From contig NZ_LKEH01000038.1 of the NCBI RefSeq assembly GCF_001642795.1, positions 741-42,587 on the forward strand: DNA of 41,847 nucleotides, read 5' to 3'. This stretch comes from Pseudomonas viridiflava. GTDB taxonomy: Bacteria; Pseudomonadota; Gammaproteobacteria; Pseudomonadales; Pseudomonadaceae. The translations under genes and the position numbers were made by a program. This document shows, piece by piece, positions 35,555 to 41,847 of the stretch. The notes under the pieces were generated by a model. That model ran no database searches. It saw nothing but the letters and a program-made list of their open reading frames with translations, and was not told the origin of the DNA. Position 1 is the first letter of the stretch. Each line of letters opens with the position of its first letter.

Positions 35555-35634
35555 GCACAATCGCCTTACGCGTTCTAATGGCTGTACTCAAGGTGTGCTC
35601 GCGCGCGCATCACCCTTCGCTGGAGCCCTCCCCT

Positions 35635-36819
35635 ATGCAAAGCCCTCCCCATGACCCGGCAAGTGCCCTGGCGATCCGTACCCAGTATCGCCAGTCACAA
35701 AGCCGTGCCGCACGTCTGCGACTTCTGGTGGACACGGGTCAGGAACTGACTCAGCTGCCGCCCGAAGCCATGCGCCAGCGGGTGCTGCAGCGGGCCTGTG
35801 CCTTCGTGGCCATGGACCATGGTCTGCTGCTTGAGTGGAACAGCGATAACGTAGTCACGATCACGGCCAGCCACGGCAGCAAGGAACGCTTGAACTCGAT
35901 GGACAAGGTGACCGACACCCTGGCCGTCGGCCCGCAATGGCTGGATTGTCCGCAAGACCGACTGCCCAGCGTGCTGATGCTGCCGTTGCGCGGTGCAGAT
36001 GAAGGCGCGTTCGGCACGCTGCTGCTCGCCAACAGCGTCGGGATCAATGCTCCGGACAACGAAGACATTGAATCCCTGCAACTGCTCGCCACGCTGCTGG
36101 CGGCGCATCTGGAGAACAACCGCCTGCTCGAAGCGCTGGTGGCGCGGGAGCGGACCATGTCCGAACTGGTTCATCAGTTGTTCACTGCTCAGGAAGACGA
36201 ACGCAAGCGCATGGCCTATGACCTGCATGACGGTCTGGCACAGACCCTCGCCGGACTGCATCAGCGTCTGCAAGGTTTCGCCGGGCGCTGCCCGGAACTG
36301 CCGGAGCCCATGAGCGCCGACCTGCAGGCCATCCTCAATCTGGCGCAACACTGCGTGGGCGAAGGACGGCAGTTGATCAGCGGTCTGCGCCCTACCGTGC
36401 TCGATGACTTCGGCCTGCTTCAGGCGGTCGACAAGGAAGCCGATCGCCTGCGCGAAGCCGGCATTGCCGTGCACTGGAGCTCGCGCTCGATGGTCCGCCT
36501 GCCCAGCCATCTGGAGATCGGCCTGTTTCGCATCGCTCAGGAAGGCATCAACAATGTGCTCAAACATTCGGGGGCTGGCAGCGTGCAGCTGGCACTGGAC
36601 ATCAGTGACAGTAACGTTTCGCTGCTGCTCGAGGATAATGGCCGCGGTTTCGTGACCGATCAGCGCAGCGACGGCAGCGGCGTTCAGAAACTGGGGCTGG
36701 TGGCCATGCAGGAGCGCGCCAGCCTGATGGGTGGCCGCCTGACCTGTGTCAGCCGTCCCGATTGCGGTACGCGATTGCGCGCGACCGTCCCTTTCACTGC
36801 TGACAAGGCAATTCAATGA
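35635..36819 (+). CDS. Soluble NarX-type sensor histidine kinase with GAF domain
   Basis: Histidine kinase of 394 residues without a membrane segment. A GAF-like sensor domain covers about 25-165, followed by a HisKA_3 dimerisation region with RKRMAYDLHDGLAQTL (phospho-acceptor His198) and an ATPase domain with the N box EGINNVLKHSG (about 305) and the G box EDNGRGF (about 337). This kinase class normally pairs with NarL-type regulators, and such a regulator follows with a 4-bp overlap (ATGA). Start at MQSPPHDPAS has GGAG ten bases upstream; the frame opens 44 codons earlier but that stretch is not protein-like. The signal is unknown; a cytoplasmic GAF domain suggests a small molecule, redox state or light via a partner. 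Confidence 0.9.
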   Translation: MQSPPHDPASALAIRTQYRQSQSRAARLRLLVDTGQELTQLPPEAMRQRVLQRACAFVAMDHGLLLEWNSDNVVTITASHGSKERLNSMDKVTDTLAVGPQWLDCPQDRLPSVLMLPLRGADEGAFGTLLLANSVGINAPDNEDIESLQLLATLLAAHLENNRLLEALVARERTMSELVHQLFTAQEDERKRMAYDLHDGLAQTLAGLHQRLQGFAGRCPELPEPMSADLQAILNLAQHCVGEGRQLISGLRPTVLDDFGLLQAVDKEADRLREAGIAVHWSSRSMVRLPSHLEIGLFRIAQEGINNVLKHSGAGSVQLALDISDSNVSLLLEDNGRGFVTDQRSDGSGVQKLGLVAMQERASLMGGRLTCVSRPDCGTRLRATVPFTADKAIQ

Positions 36820-37484
36820 CTGACACCCTGCGACTGGTCCTTGCGGACGACCATGAAGTGACCCGTACCGGATTCGTCTCGCTGCTGGCAGGACATCCGG
36901 AATTCGAAGTGGTTGGCCAGGCCGCCAACGGCCAGCAGGCCATTGAGCTCTGCGAAGAACTGCAACCGGACATCGCGATACTCGACATCCGCATGCCGGT
37001 GCTCAACGGACTGGGCGCAGCCCGGCTTCTGCAGCAACGCATGCCGAAGCTCAAGGTGGTGATCTTCACCATGGACGACAGCACCGATCACCTGGAAGCG
37101 GCGATCAGCGCCGGTGCCGTGGGCTACTTGCTCAAGGACGCCAGCCGCGATGAGGTGATTGCCAGCCTGCAACGCGTGGCACGTGGTGAAGAGGCTTTGA
37201 ACAGTGCGGTCAGCGCACGCCTGCTGCGCCGCATGACCGAGCGCAACACCAGCGGCGCGTCACTGCCCGAAGCCCTGACGCCTCGCGAGCGCCAGGTGCT
37301 GGGGCTGGTGGCAGGCGGTTTCAGCAACCGGGAGATCGGCGAAAAACTGGGCATCACCACCGGGACTGCCAAGGCTCACGTGGAAAAGGTGATCGGCAAG
37401 CTCGGCGCATCTGATCGCACCCAGGCGGCCGTGCGTGGTGTGGCGCTGGGACTGGTCACTCAGGCACCGGGCGACTGGCAATGA
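36816..37484 (+). CDS. NarL/LuxR-family response regulator
   Basis: Response regulator of 222 residues. The receiver domain (1-120) has the acidic pair D11-D12, phosphorylation site Asp57 (ILDIRMP) and the conserved Lys in YLLKDAS near 107. The C-terminal LuxR-type helix-turn-helix reads LTPRERQVLGLVAGGFSNREIGEKLGITTGTAKAHV. It is the probable partner of the preceding kinase, since both gene overlaps (with the kinase and with the hybrid kinase after it) are 4-bp ATGA junctions. Targets are unknown. Confidence 0.93.
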   Translation: MTDTLRLVLADDHEVTRTGFVSLLAGHPEFEVVGQAANGQQAIELCEELQPDIAILDIRMPVLNGLGAARLLQQRMPKLKVVIFTMDDSTDHLEAAISAGAVGYLLKDASRDEVIASLQRVARGEEALNSAVSARLLRRMTERNTSGASLPEALTPRERQVLGLVAGGFSNREIGEKLGITTGTAKAHVEKVIGKLGASDRTQAAVRGVALGLVTQAPGDWQ

Positions 37485-39808
37485 CAGCACTGTCCACCAG
37501 CCGCTGGCAGGATCTCCCCCTGCGTGGCAAGGCACTGCTGGCGATTTCGATGCCGCTGGTGGTGTTGATGTCCTCGCTGGGGTTGATCTATCACGCCGAG
37601 CGCCAGACCGCGCAGGCTGAAGAGGATGTGCGTCGAGCACTGCTGGTGCAGGGTGACATTCAAACGGTGCACACCCAGATTGCCGAAGCGGCCGCCAGCG
37701 TGCGCGGCTACCTGCTGACCCGGCAGGCGGATTTCCTGCCTGGTTATCTGAACGCGCAACCGCTGATCGACGCGGCGCTGGTGCGGCTCGATGCCAATAT
37801 CCAGGACGAGCAGATGCGCGCGTATCTGACGTCGATCGAACCCCTGATCCACGCCAAGGCGGATGGACTGGCAAAACTGCAGGCACTCAGCCTGGATGTA
37901 CCGGAAAATATCACGCGCATCCTGATTGAAAACAAATACGTACTCGATCAATTGCGCGAACGCATCAGCACCATGCGCGAGCGCGAGGACACGCTGCTGG
38001 CCGAACGCACTGCCGCCGCGTCGGCCACTCGCCAGCAACTGTTGCTGTCCACGCTGCTGGCCGCCGCCTGCGGCATCATCGGCGCCATTCTGGCGGTGCT
38101 CATGCTGTCGCGAGGCATCGTCACGCGGGTCCAGCAGGTGCAGCGCAACGCCCAACGCTTGGCGCTCGGACATCCCTTGCGGCCACAACCTCCCGAAAAA
38201 GACGAGATCGGTCAGTTGAGCACGCGTCTGGTCGAAGCCGGGCAATTGCTTGCCGAGCGTGAGCGCGCCCTGCGGGACAACGAAGAACGCCTGCGGCTCA
38301 TCATTGAAGGCGTGAAGGACTACGGCATTTTCGCGCTGGATAAGCACGGCTACATCACCACCTGGAACGCCGGTGCCGAGCGCATCAAGGGCTACACCGA
38401 GCAGGAAATCATCGGTCAGCACTTCTCTGTTTTCTACCAGCCAGAGGAGTGCCCGCAGCATCCGGACATGGCGTTGCATGAAGCCAGGGTCGAAGGGCAT
38501 TACATGGAAGAAGGCTGGCGCTGCCGCAAGGACGGCAGCCGTTTCTGGGCCAGCGTGGTGATCACAGCACAGTACGACGGCAACGGCGAACTGCGTGGTT
38601 TCTCCAAGATCACCCGAGACATCACCGACCGCCGTGCCGCAGAGATCGCGCTGGGTACGGCCCGCGAAGAAGCCGAACGCGCCAGCCGGGCGAAGAGCGA
38701 GTTTCTTTCGCGCATGAGTCACGAGTTGCGCACGCCGCTGAACTCGATTCTGGGATTTGCCCAGTTGCTGGACATGGATTCGACGGCAAGCCAGCGGCCG
38801 CAGGTCGGGCACATCCTGCGTGCCGGTCAGCATTTGCTGAAGCTGATCAATGAAGTCCTGGACATCGCCCGTATCGAAGCCGGCCACCTGTCCCTGAGCC
38901 TGGAACCGGTCGCCCTGTCGGCAGTGCTTCAGGAAGCGCTGGTGCTGGTTTCGCCGATGGCGGCGGACGGCAACATCCGGCTGATCGAACTGCCCGACAT
39001 GCCGGACGAACTTGGCGTGATCGCCGACCGCCAACGCCTGATTCAGGTGCTGCTCAACCTGCTGTCCAACGCCATCAAGTACAACCGGCCCCATGGTCAG
39101 GTGCAGATCGAAGTCGAGCAACTGGATGAGCACACGACCGTAACCGTCATCGACACCGGCCACGGCATCGCTGCCGAACGCATTGATCAGCTGTTCAAGC
39201 CGTTCGAGCGCCTGGGTGCCGATCCGAATGTTGAAGGCACCGGCCTGGGTCTGGCGCTGAGCAAAAGCATGCTCGAGATGATGCAGGGTCAGCTGTCGGT
39301 GGAAAGCACGCCCGGACAGGGCAGCCGCTTCACCCTGAGACTGCCTCACGTTCAAGTGCAGGCTCCCGTCGCACCCGCACCGCGTCCGACCGAACTGCTA
39401 CCGGCTGTGCAACGCCCTGCCACTGCCGACTATCACGGCAAGGTGCTGTGCATCGAGGACAATCTGTCGAGCATGGCGCTGATAGAAACGCTGCTGCAGC
39501 GCAGGCCGGGCATTCGGCTGCTGTCGAGCATGCAGGGGCAACTGGGTCTGGACCTGGCCAGGCAGCATGCCCCGCAATTGATCCTGCTGGACCTGAATCT
39601 GCCGGACCTTCAAGGGCTGGAGGTCCTGCAGCGTCTGAGACGCCTGCCTGCGACCGCGCATACGCCGATCCTGATGATCACCGCCGACGCCAGCGACACC
39701 GTTCAGCGAACCTTGCAAGCGGCCGGCGCAACCGCCATCCTGACCAAACCCATCCAGGTGCCGGCCTTTCTCGCGTATCTGGATCAATACATACCGGAGC
39801 CGACATGA
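37481..39808 (+). CDS. Hybrid sensor histidine kinase (CHASE3-HAMP-PAS-HisKA-ATPase-REC)
   Basis: Membrane hybrid kinase of 775 residues. TM1 near 17-37; a periplasmic CHASE3-like helical domain (about 40-180, with VRGYLLTRQADFLPGY); TM2 near 185-212; HAMP about 213-265; a PAS domain about 270-390 (FALDKHGYITTWNAGAERIKGY); HisKA with SHELRTPLNS, His414; ATPase with NLLSNAIKYN, DTGHGI and GTGLGLALS (about 515-625); and a C-terminal receiver with LLDLNLP, Asp704. There is no phosphotransfer (Hpt) domain, so the phosphate path from Asp704 is open. The gene starts within the regulator's stop and ends within the start of a stand-alone receiver. Confidence 0.93.
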   Translation: MTALSTSRWQDLPLRGKALLAISMPLVVLMSSLGLIYHAERQTAQAEEDVRRALLVQGDIQTVHTQIAEAAASVRGYLLTRQADFLPGYLNAQPLIDAALVRLDANIQDEQMRAYLTSIEPLIHAKADGLAKLQALSLDVPENITRILIENKYVLDQLRERISTMREREDTLLAERTAAASATRQQLLLSTLLAAACGIIGAILAVLMLSRGIVTRVQQVQRNAQRLALGHPLRPQPPEKDEIGQLSTRLVEAGQLLAERERALRDNEERLRLIIEGVKDYGIFALDKHGYITTWNAGAERIKGYTEQEIIGQHFSVFYQPEECPQHPDMALHEARVEGHYMEEGWRCRKDGSRFWASVVITAQYDGNGELRGFSKITRDITDRRAAEIALGTAREEAERASRAKSEFLSRMSHELRTPLNSILGFAQLLDMDSTASQRPQVGHILRAGQHLLKLINEVLDIARIEAGHLSLSLEPVALSAVLQEALVLVSPMAADGNIRLIELPDMPDELGVIADRQRLIQVLLNLLSNAIKYNRPHGQVQIEVEQLDEHTTVTVIDTGHGIAAERIDQLFKPFERLGADPNVEGTGLGLALSKSMLEMMQGQLSVESTPGQGSRFTLRLPHVQVQAPVAPAPRPTELLPAVQRPATADYHGKVLCIEDNLSSMALIETLLQRRPGIRLLSSMQGQLGLDLARQHAPQLILLDLNLPDLQGLEVLQRLRRLPATAHTPILMITADASDTVQRTLQAAGATAILTKPIQVPAFLAYLDQYIPEPT

Positions 39809-40269
39809 CCGGAGATTTCCGTATCCTGATCATTGATGATCAGCGCCCCAACCTTGAGTTGATGGAGCAACTGCTCGCCCGGGAAGGACTGACGAACGTA
39901 CTGAGCAGTACCGAGCCATTGCGTACGCTGGACCTGTTCAACAGTTTCGAGCCGGATTTGGTGGTACTGGACCTGCACATGCCCGAGTTCGACGGCTTTG
40001 CGGTCCTTGAGCAACTGAACCGGCGCATTCCCACCAATGATTATGTGCCGATCATGGTTCTGACTGCCGACGCCACACGTGACACTCGCCTGCGCGCCCT
40101 GGCACTGGGTGCACGGGACTTCATCAGCAAACCGCTGGATGCGCTGGAAACCATGCTGCGGATCTGGAACCTGCTGGAAACACGGGCGCTGTACAAGACC
40201 CTGCGCAAGCTGGTGCCGCCCGAGCATATAGAACTGCTGCGCCAGCCACGTTCGCTGGCACAGCAATAG
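39805..40269 (+). CDS. Stand-alone receiver-domain response regulator
   Basis: Protein of 154 residues that is almost only a receiver domain: acidic pair D11-D12 (LIIDDQRP), phosphorylation site Asp56 (VVLDLHMPEFDG), conserved Thr in VLTADAT and Lys in DFISKPLD. A helical tail (about 130-154, LYKTLRKLVPPEHIELLRQP) follows, with no DNA-binding or enzyme domain. It overlaps the hybrid kinase by 4 bp (ATGA). It may pass phosphate on or act by protein contact. The reading frame is open upstream to 39448, but that is a shadow of the kinase gene. Ends 8 bp from the convergent uspA-like gene. Confidence 0.9.
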   Translation: MTGDFRILIIDDQRPNLELMEQLLAREGLTNVLSSTEPLRTLDLFNSFEPDLVVLDLHMPEFDGFAVLEQLNRRIPTNDYVPIMVLTADATRDTRLRALALGARDFISKPLDALETMLRIWNLLETRALYKTLRKLVPPEHIELLRQPRSLAQQ

Positions 40270-40277
40270 CCGACGGC

Positions 40278-40709
40278 TTACTTGATAAGCGTCACCGGCA
40301 CTGACGCTTCATGAATTACCCGCGTGGCGACCGAGCCCAGCAACAGGCCCGTCACGCTGCTCAACCCACGGGTGCCCATGACGATCACGTCGCAACCCAG
40401 CTTCTGCACCTGCGCCTCGACCTGCTCCGCAACATTTCCCAGATCGACGTGCGCCTGAAAGGGTGTTCCGGCAGCGGTCAGCAGTTCGATCGCATCATCC
40501 AGCACACGTTTGCCTTCGTTGTTCAGGCCGGCCTTCACACCCTCGATCATGTCCGGTGCCAGATAGAGGCTGTAATCGATTGGACTGGCCTGCACGTTCA
40601 GCAGATGAACCTCAAGCGGCTTTTTGAGATCGGCAGACAACTCAATGACATACCCGACAGCCCGCATCGCGTGCTCGGAACCGTCGAAAGGAACAAGAAC
40701 TTTATGCAT
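40278..40709 (-). CDS. Universal stress protein (UspA family)
   Basis: Protein of 143 residues with a single Usp domain. The N-terminus KVLVPFDGSEHAMRAV carries the conserved Asp, and the ATP-binding loop reads G-T-R-G-L-x8-G-S-V-A (MGTRGLSSVTGLLLGSVA), so it is probably the ATP-binding type. Start has AAGGAAA seven bases upstream. It faces the two-component operon end to end and is read on its own; no iron-related control site is seen before it. Confidence 0.93.
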   Translation of the reverse strand: MHKVLVPFDGSEHAMRAVGYVIELSADLKKPLEVHLLNVQASPIDYSLYLAPDMIEGVKAGLNNEGKRVLDDAIELLTAAGTPFQAHVDLGNVAEQVEAQVQKLGCDVIVMGTRGLSSVTGLLLGSVATRVIHEASVPVTLIK

Positions 40710-40854
40710 GGCGGCTTTCCTTGTTGGATTATGCCGTCAACATAGCCTGAGCCGGGCGGCGCAGCTACAGGAAAGAACGGTTGATTTGATCCAGCGCAAG
40801 CAGGCGACGCCTGGACTGCCAGACGTCACTGAGAAAACACCTGTTTGCTCGCCT

Positions 40855-41847
40855 TTAGCGACCTTCGAGGAACGCTGCCGCCTGATCCAGCAGCATCAAC
40901 GGGTTTTCATGCTTGTGGATATCGACCGAGAGCAACTGCCGAAAACGTCGCGCGCCCGGGAAGCCCTGAGCGAGCCCGAGCACGTGCCGGGTGATGTGGT
41001 GCATGTTGCCGCCACTGGCCAGATGCGCCTCGATGTAAGGCCGCAGTGCCTCCAGCGCTTCGGCGCGACTGATAACCGGCGCGGTGCTGCCGAACAGTTG
41101 CTGATCCACTTCCGCCAGCAGGTAGGGATTGTGATACGCCTCACGGCCCAGCATCACGCCGTCGAAGGTCTGCAGATGCTCCTGGCACTGCTCCAGCGTC
41201 TTGATACCGCCGTTGAGGACGATCTCAAGCTGTGGGAAATCCTTCTTCAATTGCGCAACCACGTCATAACGCAGCGGCGGAATGTCCCGATTCTCCTTCG
41301 GCGACAGACCCTCGAGAATCGCGATTCGCGCATGCACCGTAAAACTCTGGCAACCTGCCTCATGCACCTTGCCGACGAAATCACACAGTTGCTCATAACT
41401 GTCACGACCATTGATCCCGATACGGTGCTTGACCGTGACCGGAATGCTCACCGCATCGCGCATCGCTTTAACACAATCCGCCACCAACTCCGGATGCCCC
41501 ATCAGGCACGCGCCGATCATGTTGTTCTGCACCCGATCACTCGGGCAGCCGACATTCAGATTGACCTCGTCATACCCCACCCCTTCCGCCATCCGCGCAC
41601 ACGCCGCCAGATCCGCCGCCGTACTGCCACCCAACTGCAGCGCCAAGGGATGCTCGGTCTCGTCATGCTGCAAGAACCGCGCGCTGTCGCCGTGCAGCAA
41701 CGCGCCGGTGGTGACCATCTCGGTGTAGAGCAACGCGTGTTTGGAGAGCAGGCGCAGGAAGAAGCGGCAATGGTGGTCGGTCCAATCCATCATCGGCGCA
41801 ACGGAGAAGCGACGGGACAGCGGCTGCCTTGATTCTCCCGCATTTAC
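40855..41847 (-). CDS. dusA: DusA, tRNA-dihydrouridine(20/20a) synthase, 5' end outside window
   Basis: Flavin enzyme that reduces uridine 20/20a in the tRNA D-loop; 331 codons visible. Seen: APMMDWTDHHCR (FMN site), LLYTEMVTTGA, LNVGCPSDRVQNNMIGACLMG with the catalytic Cys, VKHRIG, and NGGIKTLEQ (FMN phosphate). An ATG at 41793 lies inside the conserved FSVAPMMDW block, so it cannot be the true start; the frame stays open to the edge with SRRFSVAP upstream, as in E. coli DusA. The gene is therefore cut by the right edge. It is a housekeeping gene, marking the end of the siderophore region. Confidence 0.93.
   Translation of the reverse strand, partial: VNAGESRQPLSRRFSVAPMMDWTDHHCRFFLRLLSKHALLYTEMVTTGALLHGDSARFLQHDETEHPLALQLGGSTAADLAACARMAEGVGYDEVNLNVGCPSDRVQNNMIGACLMGHPELVADCVKAMRDAVSIPVTVKHRIGINGRDSYEQLCDFVGKVHEAGCQSFTVHARIAILEGLSPKENRDIPPLRYDVVAQLKKDFPQLEIVLNGGIKTLEQCQEHLQTFDGVMLGREAYHNPYLLAEVDQQLFGSTAPVISRAEALEALRPYIEAHLASGGNMHHITRHVLGLAQGFPGARRFRQLLSVDIHKHENPLMLLDQAAAFLEGR

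Noticed and set aside
37460..39355. Minus-strand frame of 631 codons opposite the hybrid kinase
   Set aside because: Antisense shadow; the plus strand has full kinase motifs.

Overview
The window is a high-GC Pseudomonas chromosome segment carrying a large part of a pyoverdine siderophore locus. It resembles the Pseudomonas syringae group. The evidence is a 4339-residue PvdL with the Glu-Tyr-Dab chromophore architecture, a SyrP-like hydroxylase beside an Asp-reading module, and paired hairpin repeats of the type common in P. syringae genomes. Species assignment is inference; no 16S or other marker is present.

Layout. (1) 1-9836, minus strand: two peptide-chain NRPS genes overlapping by 4 bp. 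The first has modules C-A-T with a Lys-like code. The second has C-A-T-E with an Asp code, then C-A cut by the left edge. (2) 10144-11121, minus: Fe(II)/2-oxoglutarate hydroxylase of the SyrP family. (3) 11430-17608, plus: a tightly packed eight-gene operon, fpvGHJK-fpvCDEF, for taking iron off ferripyoverdine in the periplasm and importing it. (4) 17609-18202: a convergent gap full of REP-like hairpins. (5) 18203-33979, minus: MbtH-like protein, PvdH (makes diaminobutyrate), PvdL (chromophore precursor NRPS) and PvdG (type II thioesterase). (6) 34303-34839, plus: PvdS, the iron-starvation sigma factor, behind a Fur-box promoter. (7) 34909-41847: a secreted SgcJ/EcaC-like protein, a four-gene overlapping two-component operon, a universal stress protein, and a DusA gene cut by the right edge.

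How it works together. Fur represses pvdS when iron is plentiful. In starvation PvdS would direct transcription from IS-box promoters. I find six candidates, in front of pvdG-pvdL, pvdH, the mbtH-like gene, the syrP-like gene, the NRPS pair and fpvG. Five have the form TAA(A/T)T-N15/16-CGT and one is TACAT-N16-CGT. PvdH supplies Dab; PvdL makes acyl-Glu-D-Tyr-Dab; the next NRPSs add Lys, D-hydroxy-Asp and at least one more residue. PvdG edits stalled carrier proteins and MbtH activates A domains. The fpv operon handles returning ferripyoverdine.

This is a known type of system rather than a new one. The less described parts are the promoter set (one -35 element made by the pvdH stop codon), the covarying hairpin repeats, the small FpvH/J/K proteins and the orphan four-component phosphorelay.
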